Assembly: GCF_026626305.1 (NCBI RefSeq)
Contig: NZ_JAPNUE010000003.1
Location: 291,542 to 355,541 of the forward strand
DNA from: Frigidibacter sp. RF13
Lineage (GTDB): Bacteria > Pseudomonadota > Alphaproteobacteria > Rhodobacterales > Rhodobacteraceae
DNA length: 64,000 nt
Direction: 5' to 3'
Made by a program: the position numbers and the translations under genes. Under the pieces are notes generated by a model. It saw nothing but the letters and a program-made list of their open reading frames with translations, made no database searches and was not told where the DNA came from. The number at the start of each line of letters is the position of its first letter. The stretch's first letter is position 1. Of the stretch, positions 26,907-34,561 are shown one piece after another.

Positions 26907-26975
26907 ATGAGCCTCTTTGAACGCTGGCTGACCCTCTGGGTGGCCCTGGGTATCCTTGCGGGGCTTGTGCTCTGA
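26907..26975 (+). pseudogene. acr3: N-terminal stub of an Acr3-family arsenite efflux pump
   Basis: ATG 26907 opens MSLFERWLTLWVALGILAGL and stops at TGA 26973-26975. This is the start of Acr3 arsenite/H+ antiporters, which begin with a short F-E-R-x-L-T/S-L-W-V-A-L stretch leading into helix 1. Only 22 of about 350 residues remain. After base 26971 the sequence changes to the frame of an unrelated HTH gene, so the rest was lost by deletion or recombination. The position divergent from aioX indicates that acr3 once belonged to this island and shared its control region. Confidence 0.75.
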
Positions 26976-27271
26976 GGCGAAAACTCGGTGGCTCCCATCG
27001 GGCGATCAAGACAGCGATGAATTGGACAGGTGTCTCGGAGCGCACAGCGAAGAACTGGTTTGCGGGGTCGCAAGGTTCGGCCGGGGAGCATCTGCTCGGG
27101 CTTCTCCGGAACTCGGACGAGGTCGCTGCCGCAGTGCTCGCGTTGTCCGGACGGTCGGAGCTGCGGGTCGTGGCGGGGCTTCACCAAACCCGTGAAACCC
27201 TGCTGCAAGTGCTCGAGGCCCTGGACGCCCTCTTGGAAGCTTCCGTGCCAGGGACGGCAGAGAATGAGTAG
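26972..27271 (+). pseudogene. 5'-truncated HTH gene of mobile-element type
   Basis: In frame from 26972 the sequence reads LRRKLGGSHRAIKTAMNWTG, then VSERTAKNWFAG and GEHLLGLLRNSDEVAAAVLALSGR, ending at TGA 27271. This is the pattern of a small HTH protein common in integrative elements and plasmids of alphaproteobacteria (AIKxWTGAxERTxKNWxAGxxGPSGEHL). No start codon remains upstream except inside the acr3 stub, so the first residues were lost at the junction; ATG 27017 would give an 84-residue product lacking the first helix. It marks a recombination scar. Confidence 0.6.
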
Positions 27272-27442
27272 GCGGGTTTTCGCGCCAGGTACGCGGAACT
27301 TCTGAGTGGAGCGACGTTCAGTTCGAAGTCGCTTTGCTCGATCAAAACCGAGAAAAGTCAGAAAGTTAGGAAATCTCCCGGGGTCCCCGAGTGTTCTCGC
27401 GCGCCGCCCCTTTAGTAGAGACTGGTTCGCATTGGTCTCCCA

Positions 27443-27606
27443 GCACCGCCAAACGACGCAACAGGATCGAGATCATGTTCGGTCGCTTGAAGGATTGGTG
27501 CAGGGTCGGCACCCGCTACGACAGGTGTCCAAAGGTCTTCCTTTCGGCCGTCGCCCTCGCCGCAACCGTCATGTTCTGGCTATGACGCGAGAACGAGTCC
27601 TGACCC
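27443..27606 (+). mobile_element. 3' remnant of an IS427-group (IS5 family) element
   Basis: The last about 45 transposase residues (KRRNRIEIMFGRLKDWCRVG, TRYDRCPKVFLSAVALAATV) and the intact right inverted repeat GTCCTGACCC (27597-27606) followed by TAG are present. They match the fuller element at 41214-42065 with several point differences, so this is an older, separate copy. The 5' 80% and left end are absent; the upstream 27272-27442 shows nothing I recognise. Confidence 0.85.
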
Positions 27607-27653
27607 TAGCCACCGACTTGTCACATCTCAAGCCAAGTTTCCCTGACAAGACC

Positions 27654-27740
27654 CGCCGTTGCTCTTGCCGAGTGGCGTGGTCTCTGCGCGGCATAAGGGA
27701 CAGCGTCACTGTCCTCACTGACACGAGTTCGAATTAGTCT
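27654..27740 (+). mobile_element. right-end remnant of an IS6-family element
   Basis: These bases match 36234-36320 (77 of the last 80 identical, constant offset 8580). They encode the last transposase residues AVALAEWRGLCAA plus stop, a small hairpin GGACAG-N5-CTGTCC, and end at GAATTAGTCT. The matching full right end at 36318-36329 reads TCTGCCAGAACC; here TCTCCTGGCACC is a poor match, so the terminal repeat is decayed or replaced. Both copies point the same way and border the RpoE-ChrR region. Confidence 0.8.
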
Positions 27741-28288
27741 CCTGGCACCGGACGCATAGTGGCTACAAGTTCGGCGACTTTGATGCCGAACTTGCGCATT
27801 TCGGACTTGTTCATTATGGCGCCTTCACGTGTCAGGTACATCCAGTCGGTTGCCGACAGCGTGTGGCCCCCCGAGTCTGGCGGCAGCACAATCTTGTAGC
27901 GCAGCATCACGGTCGCCCCCGACACGATGCCCTGCGCCTCACCCACGATATCATCCGCAGTTGCCGTGAACGTGTTGTCGGGGCCAAGGTTCAGATACCA
28001 TTTGCGGCTTTGCTCAACACCATTGGAATAGACGAAATGCTCACTCAGCGTGCCGGTGTCTCCGTGCCATTCGCCGACCATTTCTGCAACGAAGGTATTA
28101 GTCATCTTGCCTGTCGGCCCAAAGATCACCCCTTCAGAGAGGATAGGACCCGACAGATGCTCTTTAAGGGAAAAGGCAGGTCCGGTACCGGTATAGTCGG
28201 CTGGGGTCTGGGAGCTGAAACTCAGGAAAAGGGATTTTGCAGCAATCCCCACGACGAAAAGAATCAGGATGGCAACGGCGATTTTCAT
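27734..28288 (-). CDS. DUF3833 family protein
   Basis: 184 residues with an N-terminal membrane segment or signal anchor (about 3-24, AVAILILFVVGIAAKSLFLSF). The body reads LKEHLSGPILSEGVIFGPTGKMTNTFVAEMVGEW, GTLSEHFVYSNG and YKIVLPPDSGGHTLSATDWMYL, the pattern of DUF3833, a family found with Cfa-like and flavin oxidoreductase genes in lipid-modification clusters. It is the last gene of that operon here, and its ATG overlaps the MFS gene stop by 4 nt. Its stop codon (27736-27734) lies inside the IS6 remnant, so the natural C terminus may have been replaced. Confidence 0.8.
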   Translation of the reverse strand: MKIAVAILILFVVGIAAKSLFLSFSSQTPADYTGTGPAFSLKEHLSGPILSEGVIFGPTGKMTNTFVAEMVGEWHGDTGTLSEHFVYSNGVEQSRKWYLNLGPDNTFTATADDIVGEAQGIVSGATVMLRYKIVLPPDSGGHTLSATDWMYLTREGAIMNKSEMRKFGIKVAELVATMRPVPGD

Positions 28289-29514
28289 AAGCTTTCTTCC
28301 TTTGAAGGCAGCGCGAGGACCATGCCAATCGCGAAAAGTTTCAGCACGCAGGGCACGGTGGCATAGGCGATATTTAGCGTGGCCAAGGCTTCCGGACTGT
28401 TGGGCTGGCCAGGGACAAAGCCGCTCTGGCCAAGCAGGGGAAGGACTGCGAATGCGGCAAATGCCAGACCGAGCTTACCTGCAAAGGACCAGATGCCGAA
28501 GGCTGTCGAGGCGTTAAGTCCGGCCGCCGTCAGCGCGACCGAGAACATGGCTGGCAGGATGACCATATCGGCGCCAAGTGCCGCCCCGGACGCGATGCAG
28601 ATCAGCGCGAAACCGAACAGGTTTCCCGGCGCCAGAAAGGCCGCACCGACAAAGCCCAGAACGGCAAGTGGCATCGCTATCAGCAAGGTTTTCTTTGGCC
28701 CCACCCGATGGCTGGCCCGAGTCCAGACAGGAACGCTTAACCCTGCAAAGAGGAAGAAGAGAACCAGAAGCGGACCTGCCTTTCCTGGAAGTTCAAGGCG
28801 GTCTTCGACGAAGAACAGGAACAGGGTCGAGGTGATGGCCACAGGCAGACTGTTCACCAGCGCGATGGCGAGGAGTCTGAGCGCCCCCGCCCGGGCCATG
28901 CCGGGCAGAGACAGCCCCTCACCAATTACCGGTTTGCGGCGCCAGATCGGCCGGGTCAGAACGGCTGCAATGATCGCGATTGCGCCAAGAAGGATGCCGA
29001 ATGCGGGATATCCCTGACCCGAGGCCCCCATGCCAAACAGCAGCGACGGCGCAATCGCCGCGATCACGACACCACCCAGCATGCCCCCTTCGCGATAGGC
29101 TGCAAGCGTCATGAGCTCGTGCGGGTCGGGGCGCGCGGCAAGCGTTGCGCTGCGTCCATACAGCAGGATCGTACCAAGGCTGTAGGCCGAAAACAGAAGG
29201 ATGAGGACCGCCGCCAGTTCCGCGACCACATGCGGCCCGGGCCGAAGCGTGAAAAGCAGCGGAAATCCGATGGCCAGCCCAGTTGCGGCTGAAAGGGCAA
29301 ACAGGCTCTGGCCACCGGACCACCGGTCGATGGCCCAACCAATGAGCGGGTCCTGCACAAGGTCGATCAGGCGGATCACCAGTAGGACGGTCCCAATCGT
29401 GCCAAGTGCAATATCAAGTTCGACCGACGCAAACCGCGGCAGATGGATATAGAGCGGGATACCGGCAGCCGCCAGCATGAGCGCATAGAGGCTGACCCGG
29501 GGGTAGACCATCAT
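28285..29514 (-). CDS. MFS transporter of the GPH (sugar:cation symporter-like) group
   Basis: 409 residues with about 12 hydrophobic helices. The GPH/MFS_2 motifs LIDLVQDPLIGWAIDRW after helix 2 and SHRVGPKKTL in the central loop are visible. ATG 29514 overlaps the upstream stop by 4 nt (ATGA), fixing the start; a longer frame to 29613 lies within the upstream gene. Its substrate is unknown. In this cluster it could move a lipid or lipid precursor, since the neighbours are lipid-modifying enzymes. Confidence 0.85.
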   Translation of the reverse strand: MMVYPRVSLYALMLAAAGIPLYIHLPRFASVELDIALGTIGTVLLVIRLIDLVQDPLIGWAIDRWSGGQSLFALSAATGLAIGFPLLFTLRPGPHVVAELAAVLILLFSAYSLGTILLYGRSATLAARPDPHELMTLAAYREGGMLGGVVIAAIAPSLLFGMGASGQGYPAFGILLGAIAIIAAVLTRPIWRRKPVIGEGLSLPGMARAGALRLLAIALVNSLPVAITSTLFLFFVEDRLELPGKAGPLLVLFFLFAGLSVPVWTRASHRVGPKKTLLIAMPLAVLGFVGAAFLAPGNLFGFALICIASGAALGADMVILPAMFSVALTAAGLNASTAFGIWSFAGKLGLAFAAFAVLPLLGQSGFVPGQPNSPEALATLNIAYATVPCVLKLFAIGMVLALPSKEESL

Positions 29515-30005
29515 TGGCCGCGCAGTCTGCGGGTGAAGCTGGGCGACCGTGTGTCGTCGCCCAGAAAGATTGCCATGAAGCGTTGCTTGATCCGGGGATG
29601 GGACAGCGCGCACATGCGCTGGCCGTTTCGCGAGAACAGGACCTCGTCCGGGCCGTTTGAGACCGCAAGATACCGGTCGCCCCTGCCAACATCGTCGTAG
29701 CAGTTCAGCAGTTGATCCCGCAGCGGCAGCGGCCCGCCGGTGCGGCTGAATTCGCGCAATGTCGCCTCGACCAGATCGGTTTCGCTCAATCTGCGAAGGT
29801 AGGTGAGTTCCAGCGCCATGTCTTCTTGCCAGTCGAGCGCGCGGCCCGCAGGCGTGTAGAGGCGCGCCTGGTACAAGGGCAGCCCCAAAAAGCGCAGCGT
29901 CGCCTCACCGCGCATTTCGGCGCCGGGAAAGGCCGATGACACCGGAACGGCCTGCGCGATCATCGGGCAGAGCAGAAGGACGAGCGACAGCAGCAGCCTA
30001 GGCAT
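29511..30005 (-). CDS. chalcone-isomerase-like exported protein
   Basis: 164 residues starting at MPRLLLSLVLLLCPMIAQA, a clear signal peptide (cleavage about 19/20). The mature part (AEMRGEATLRFLGLPLYQARLYTPAG, LELTYLRRLSETDLVEATLREFSR) matches the Chalcone_3/CHI-like fold, which in bacteria binds fatty acids and is not a flavonoid enzyme. The start overlaps the Cfa-like gene by 8 nt. A periplasmic fatty-acid-binding role beside lipid-modifying enzymes would make sense, but is inference. Confidence 0.75.
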   Translation of the reverse strand: MPRLLLSLVLLLCPMIAQAVPVSSAFPGAEMRGEATLRFLGLPLYQARLYTPAGRALDWQEDMALELTYLRRLSETDLVEATLREFSRTGGPLPLRDQLLNCYDDVGRGDRYLAVSNGPDEVLFSRNGQRMCALSHPRIKQRFMAIFLGDDTRSPSFTRRLRGQ

Positions 30006-31155
30006 GGGCCAGCTCCACCTGCACGACGTTGGTGTGCCCGACCGCGAAAGAGGCGGTGCAGATCTCAAGGTAGTACTTCCAGTTGCGGAAGAACGTCTCG
30101 CCGTATCCCAGTTCATCAATGCGAGACTTCTGCGCGGACATACGTTCGGACCACCGGCGGCACGTTCGGGCATAGTCCGGTCCGAATGCGAAACTGTCCC
30201 GCAGCTGAAGGCCTGCATTCCCGGCCTGTTCGGCAATCACGGTGTCGGACAGAAGCATGCCGCCTGGAAACACATATTGACGGATATAGTCCGAGGATGT
30301 CCGGTAGGTTTCAAAGAAGCGGTCGGACACTGTAATGATCTGCAAAAGCGCGCGCCCGCCCTCGGCCAGATTCCGTTTTAGAACCGAAAAGTAGCAGGGC
30401 CAGTAGCGTGCGCCGACAGCCTCGATCATCTCGATCGAGACGATGTTGTCGTACTGCCCGCGAATGTCGCGGTAGTCCATGAGCTGAATGTCGGCGCGTC
30501 CATCGAGCCTGCATTCCGCATAACTCTGCTGATTGCGTGAGATCGTGACACCGGTCACATCGCGACCATCCCCCGCCGCCTGTTCCGCAAAGCCGCCCCA
30601 TCCGCAACCGATCTCCAGAACGCGCGCACCGCCGCCCAGCCGGGACAGGGCGCGGGCATTCTTGCGGTGCTGCGCGCGCCCAAGGTCATCGTCGCCGTCC
30701 GCGAACAGGCCCGAAGAATAGGTCATCCCCTCATCAAGCCAAAGTTGGTAGAATTCGTTGCCGACATCGTAATGCGACCGGATGTTGCGGGTCGCCCCGC
30801 GGCGCGAATTGGCGCGCAGCACCGTATCGACAAGGCGGAACTTCGCGCGTGTGAACGGGCCGGCATGATCATAGGCGCCCATTTCGTCCCGGTTGCACAT
30901 CGCAACCGTCATCAGTGTTTCGACTGACGGCGTGTCCCACAAGCCCTGAACATAGGCCTCGCCCAAGCCGACCTGCCCATGCGCCGCCATGGCTGAGACG
31001 GCGGACCAGTCCCGTATGATCATCTCGGCCTCTGGCCCGGTCGCGCCAAATCGATGCGTGTCGCCTTCGGGCGTTCTCAGCGTCAGTTGCCCGTCACGCA
31101 GACGTTCGCAAGTCGACAGGAACTGCGATTTCAGCGCTCGGTTGGTAAGATACAT
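29998..31155 (-). CDS. cyclopropane-fatty-acyl-phospholipid synthase-like methyltransferase
   Basis: 385 residues with a Cfa N-terminal domain (about 10-95) and a class I SAM methyltransferase domain: YDVGNEFYQLWLDEGMTYSSGLF, the SAM loop RVLEIGCGWGGFAEQAA, IVSIEMIEAVG and QYVFPGGML. Such enzymes methylate or cyclopropanate unsaturated acyl chains in membrane phospholipids, using SAM. It overlaps the flavin oxidoreductase gene by 62 nt. In Rhodobacter sphaeroides a related enzyme acts in the RpoE/ChrR-controlled synthesis of furan fatty acids (as I recall), so UfaM-like function is possible. Confidence 0.88.
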   Translation of the reverse strand: MYLTNRALKSQFLSTCERLRDGQLTLRTPEGDTHRFGATGPEAEMIIRDWSAVSAMAAHGQVGLGEAYVQGLWDTPSVETLMTVAMCNRDEMGAYDHAGPFTRAKFRLVDTVLRANSRRGATRNIRSHYDVGNEFYQLWLDEGMTYSSGLFADGDDDLGRAQHRKNARALSRLGGGARVLEIGCGWGGFAEQAAGDGRDVTGVTISRNQQSYAECRLDGRADIQLMDYRDIRGQYDNIVSIEMIEAVGARYWPCYFSVLKRNLAEGGRALLQIITVSDRFFETYRTSSDYIRQYVFPGGMLLSDTVIAEQAGNAGLQLRDSFAFGPDYARTCRRWSERMSAQKSRIDELGYGETFFRNWKYYLEICTASFAVGHTNVVQVELAHA

Positions 31156-32446
31156 CCTTTGGGTCTTTCTGCTGAGTGTCTTGGTTGATCATGCGGACAA
31201 CGCGCATCGCGCTTGCTATGCCGTCTTCGTGAAAGCCGTAACGGTTATAGGCGCCGACGAACCAAGTATGGTTTTCCCCCTGCATCGCACGAACCCTGGC
31301 TTGAGCGCAAAGTGCCGACTGGTCGAACACCGGATGGGAGAAACTGACGTCGTCATAGATGTGCTCGGCCGGTATATCGCAGGACGGGTTGAGGGTTACG
31401 AACAGAGGATCGTTTTCGGGTATGTTCTGCAGCCTGTTCATCCAGTAGGTCACGCCAACCGCGCCGTCCTGAGACCGATATGCCCAACTGGACCAGCTGG
31501 CGCGCCTTCTAGGCATCTGATTGGGGTCGCGATGCAGCACTGCACGGTTTGATTGGTACCTAATCCGCGAAAGCGCATCAGCCTCCGAGCCGGTCGCCGA
31601 TCCCCCCAGAATGGTGAGGGCCTGATCGGAATGACAAGCAAAGATTACCTCATCGAAATTCTCGGCCTCGCAATTGGCGGTCTTGAGGGTGACGCCAAAC
31701 GAAAACCGCTCGATGCCGATGACGGGTTGTCCAGTCCGGATCCTGCATCCGCGCACGCGAAGGGCAGCTTCGATGCGTCGGACATATTCGATACTCCCGC
31801 CTTTCACTGTCCACCATTGGTGCTGGCTGCTGCCGGCCAGCAGAGCATGATTCTTGAAAAAGCGGATCAAAGAACGCGCCGGAAACCGTCCGACATCCGT
31901 GGAGGGTGTCGACCAGATCGCCCCACACATTGGCATAAGATAATAGTTTCGGAACCAATCACCGAAACGGAGTTCATCGACGAGTTCGCCGATTGTTTTA
32001 TCGTCGCAATCAGCCGCCAGTTCCGCCTGCTTCCCGAACCGGACGATGTCGGCGATCATCCGGTAATATGCGGGTCGCAGGATGTTGCGCTTCTGCGCGA
32101 GGATGCTGCGCATATTGTTCAGGCCGTATTCGATCCTGCCATTGTCGATACTTGCCCCGAAGCTCATCTCGCTCTTGATGACCGGGACATCGAGTTCGCG
32201 GAAAAGCCGGGTCAGGTTCGGATAGGTTACGTAATTGAACACGATGAAGCCGGTATCGACCGGCTGGTCACCGTTTCTTCCGGCAAGGACCGTGCGTGCA
32301 TGCCCCCCAAGACGATGCGCCGCCTCGAACAAGGTCACGTCATGGTCTGGCGATAGGTAATAGGCTGCCGACAGGCCCGAAATTCCGCTGCCGACAATCG
32401 CGATCCGCTTCCGGCTCGTGCTCTGGTGATCAAACACATTTCTCAT
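31094..32446 (-). CDS. FAD-dependent amine-oxidase-like oxidoreductase
   Basis: 450 residues from ATG 32446. The dinucleotide-binding motif KRIAIVGSGISGLSAAYYLS and the following GGHARTV are typical of NAD(P)-binding Rossmann/flavin amine oxidase enzymes near cfa genes. The body contains DTGFIVFNYVTYPNLTRLF and the C-terminal TWFVGAYNRYGFHEDGIASA, both typical of this subgroup. It likely oxidises or desaturates an acyl chain modified by the Cfa-like enzyme. A TGATCC-N18-TATTCC promoter ends 20 nt upstream. It opens the five-gene operon running to DUF3833. Confidence 0.88.
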   Translation of the reverse strand: MRNVFDHQSTSRKRIAIVGSGISGLSAAYYLSPDHDVTLFEAAHRLGGHARTVLAGRNGDQPVDTGFIVFNYVTYPNLTRLFRELDVPVIKSEMSFGASIDNGRIEYGLNNMRSILAQKRNILRPAYYRMIADIVRFGKQAELAADCDDKTIGELVDELRFGDWFRNYYLMPMCGAIWSTPSTDVGRFPARSLIRFFKNHALLAGSSQHQWWTVKGGSIEYVRRIEAALRVRGCRIRTGQPVIGIERFSFGVTLKTANCEAENFDEVIFACHSDQALTILGGSATGSEADALSRIRYQSNRAVLHRDPNQMPRRRASWSSWAYRSQDGAVGVTYWMNRLQNIPENDPLFVTLNPSCDIPAEHIYDDVSFSHPVFDQSALCAQARVRAMQGENHTWFVGAYNRYGFHEDGIASAMRVVRMINQDTQQKDPKDVSYQPSAEIAVPVDLRTSA

Positions 32447-32465
32447 CCCACCGTGCTTTTCCAAA

Positions 32466-32495
32466 GGAATACGCAAGAGTTCCGGATCTGGATCA
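32466..32495 (-). promoter_or_regulatory. RpoE-type promoter of the flavin-oxidoreductase operon
   Basis: On the - strand TGATCC (32495-32490), 18 nt, TATTCC (32471-32466). The same spacing and -35 occur at the divergent promoter and ahead of rpoE. TGATCC is the -35 known for Rhodobacter RpoE (the ChrR-controlled sigma factor). Confidence 0.75.
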
Positions 32496-32523
32496 ATGAA
32501 TGCAGCAGCCTGATCAGGTTATA

Positions 32524-32553
32524 TGATCCAAAACCGAACGCCGGTCGTATACT
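32524..32553 (+). promoter_or_regulatory. RpoE-type promoter of DUF1365-SDR
   Basis: TGATCC (32524-32529), 18 nt, TATACT (32548-32553). Transcription would begin about 32559-32561, practically at the ATG at 32561, so the mRNA is probably leaderless. Confidence 0.75.
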
Positions 32554-32560
32554 GATCGTC

Positions 32561-33334
32561 ATGATTGAGCACATTCAGGGTCAGACGACACATGCACGGC
32601 GCGGAGCGTTGAAGAACGCCTTCCGCTACTCTGTCGACTACATTCTGTGCGACAGCGACGCGAAAGAGCGTCCTTGGCTCCTGTCACGCAACCGGTTCAA
32701 TCTCTGGTCTCTCTGGGACCGGCACAATGGCGGGCGGCGAAAAGCGGGAAGCGGTTTCCATTGGTTCCGAAAAGAGCTCACAAAACGCCAGTTCCCGCTT
32801 GCGGGCGCGCGCCTGCTGCTGCTGACTCAGCCAAGCTTTCTGTGGTTTCACTTCAACCCGGTCAGCTTCTGGATCGCGACGAGGCAGGGCGTGCCCTGTG
32901 CCTTCATCGCCGAGGTCAACAACACGTTCGGCCACAGGCACTGCTATTTCTGCGCGCATGACGATTTCCGTCCGATCGCCGCAAGCGACACGGTCACTGC
33001 CACCAAACTGATGCACGTGTCGCCATTTCAGAAGGTGGCAGGTCAATATCGGTTCAAATTCGCCTTATCCGAAGACGCCATCCGCATACGGATATTCTAC
33101 GGAAACGGTGAGGACGGCGTGATCGCGACCCTCAGCGGCGCCCGCCGTCCAGCCACCAGCATGTCATTGTTCTGGGCCGCCTTCCGCCGCCCGTTCGGCG
33201 CGGGGCGGGTCGTGGCGCTGATCCATTGGCAGGCGGTGGTACTCTGGTGGAAACGCGCGCCGTTTCTCAAAGCACCTCCACCACCCATAGCACTGGTTTC
33301 CAACAGCTCGACAGTGCAGGAGCGTAGGAAGTGA
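32561..33334 (+). CDS. DUF1365 family protein
   Basis: 257 residues starting MIEHIQGQTTHARRGALKNAFRYSVDYILC in two steps, the normal DUF1365 opening; the frame is open to 32426 but that would run through the promoter. The motifs FWFHFNPVSFW and NTFGHRHCYF, and KLMHVSPFQKVAGQYRF, are the family hallmarks. DUF1365 genes usually travel with Cfa-like and flavin oxidoreductase genes; the biochemical role is unknown. It overlaps the SDR gene by 4 nt (GTGA). No ribosome site precedes the start, in line with a leaderless transcript. Confidence 0.87.
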   Translation: MIEHIQGQTTHARRGALKNAFRYSVDYILCDSDAKERPWLLSRNRFNLWSLWDRHNGGRRKAGSGFHWFRKELTKRQFPLAGARLLLLTQPSFLWFHFNPVSFWIATRQGVPCAFIAEVNNTFGHRHCYFCAHDDFRPIAASDTVTATKLMHVSPFQKVAGQYRFKFALSEDAIRIRIFYGNGEDGVIATLSGARRPATSMSLFWAAFRRPFGAGRVVALIHWQAVVLWWKRAPFLKAPPPPIALVSNSSTVQERRK

Positions 33335-34056
33335 CGGGGCTCGCTGGCAAGACTTACTGGCTCGTTGGGGCAAGCGAAGGCCTTGGCCGGGCTTTGGCGC
33401 GGCATCTGGACCGCGATGGCGCGCGACTGGTCCTGTCGGCGCGGGACGAGGCGCGGCTTAACTCACTCGCAGCCGAACTTACCGGGGCACGCGTCGTTGC
33501 GTTCGATGTGACTGATCAACAGTCTGTGCGGCGCGCGGTCGCCTCGGTAGGCCCGTTCGACGGTGTTATCTACAATGCGGGCGCCTATGCACCGCTGCGG
33601 GCAACCGACTGGGATACAGATGCCGCTCTGGCAATGTGCGACGTGAACTTCATCGGTGCGATGCGCGTTATGGGCGAGGTCGTGCCGCAAATGGTCCGCA
33701 CGGGGCGTGGAGACATCACCTTGATCGGTTCGCTGGCCGGGTATCGGGGCCTACCCGCCGCGATCGGCTACGGCGCCAGCAAGGCCGCGCTGGTGAGCCT
33801 TGCAGAAACCATGCGGCATGATCTGAAGGGCAGCGAGATTGTGGTTCGCCTCGTCAACCCCGGCTTCATCAAGACCCGGCTGACCGAGAAGAACAACTTT
33901 CGCATGCCGATGCTAATGTCGCCCGAGGCGGCAGCCGAACGCGTCGCGAAAGCCATGCGCTCGAACCGCTTCCGCACCGATTTTCCAGCGCCTTTCTCGT
34001 GGCTGATTAAGAGTCTCGTTTTTCTGCCTGATATCCTGGTTTACCGCGGACGATAG
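33331..34056 (+). CDS. short-chain dehydrogenase/reductase
   Basis: 241 residues starting at GTG 33331. The NAD(P)-binding motif is VGASEGLGRALARHLD (about 12-27), NAG appears in IYNAGAY, and the catalytic Ser and YxxxK are in LIGSLAGYRGLPAAIGYGASKAAL. It is translationally coupled to DUF1365 and under the same RpoE-type promoter. It probably reduces or oxidises a lipid intermediate of this pathway. Family is certain, substrate unknown. Confidence 0.88.
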   Translation: MTGLAGKTYWLVGASEGLGRALARHLDRDGARLVLSARDEARLNSLAAELTGARVVAFDVTDQQSVRRAVASVGPFDGVIYNAGAYAPLRATDWDTDAALAMCDVNFIGAMRVMGEVVPQMVRTGRGDITLIGSLAGYRGLPAAIGYGASKAALVSLAETMRHDLKGSEIVVRLVNPGFIKTRLTEKNNFRMPMLMSPEAAAERVAKAMRSNRFRTDFPAPFSWLIKSLVFLPDILVYRGR

Positions 34057-34110
34057 ACGGCTCGTGTGCGGCGACTACGGCGCTGGCAGCATCGCTCAGC
34101 CTTCATACAA

Positions 34111-34154
34111 GAAGAAACCGGTGCGGCCGTGGTCTGGCTGCACCGGTCTTCTTC
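34111..34154. terminator. bidirectional terminator between SDR and FAS1 remnant
   Basis: GAAGAAACCGGTGCGGCC (34111-34128) pairs with GGCTGCACCGGTCTTCTTC (34136-34154) across a 7-nt loop. The A-rich left flank and T-rich right flank suit termination of both convergent genes. Confidence 0.8.
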
Positions 34155-34190
34155 ACTCAATAGGGCCAATTAGGCCGGAAGTCCGCAGTG

Positions 34191-34379
34191 TTAGCGGCAG
34201 GTGGGGCGCTCGCCCGGAAGCAAGACCTTGTCGATCTCATGGATCACGCCGTTGTCGGTCATGATGTCGGCCACGACCACATCCCCGGCGGCGATCTCAA
34301 CGATGTTGGCGGCCTGCACAGCGCTTGCTGAAACCGCGATGGCAAGTGCGGCGGCGGCGGTCTGCACAGTGGATTTCAT
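34191..34379 (-). pseudogene. internally deleted fasciclin (FAS1) domain protein
   Basis: 62 residues: a signal peptide (1-23, ending SAVQA), the first residues of a FAS1 protein (ANIVEIAAG), then directly the closing FAS1 element VVVADIMTDNGVIHEIDKVLLP. About 100 residues of the FAS1 core are missing, in frame. A -35-like TGATCC lies at 34465-34460 on the - strand with TACTCT 17 nt further, so an RpoE-type promoter is possible but off by one in spacing. The product could still be exported but cannot fold as FAS1. Confidence 0.65.
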
Positions 34380-34561
34380 GTTGTAGTCTCAGTGTTGGTG
34401 AGCCGCTTTGTCCGGTCTGACTCAAAGCTCCTACGAAGAGTACGGGGGCGACCTAAAATGGATCATCGGATCGCGAACACGTGATTTAAGTAATTGAATA
34501 AGTTGAAAAACAGAGAGAACCCGGTTCTGCTGTCTGCTCTCGCCATGATGGGAAATTGCAA

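Noticed and set aside
27391..27585. 64-residue independent gene
   Set aside because: Its last 45 residues are the IS427-group transposase end, and the first 20 are chance sequence upstream of the IS break.
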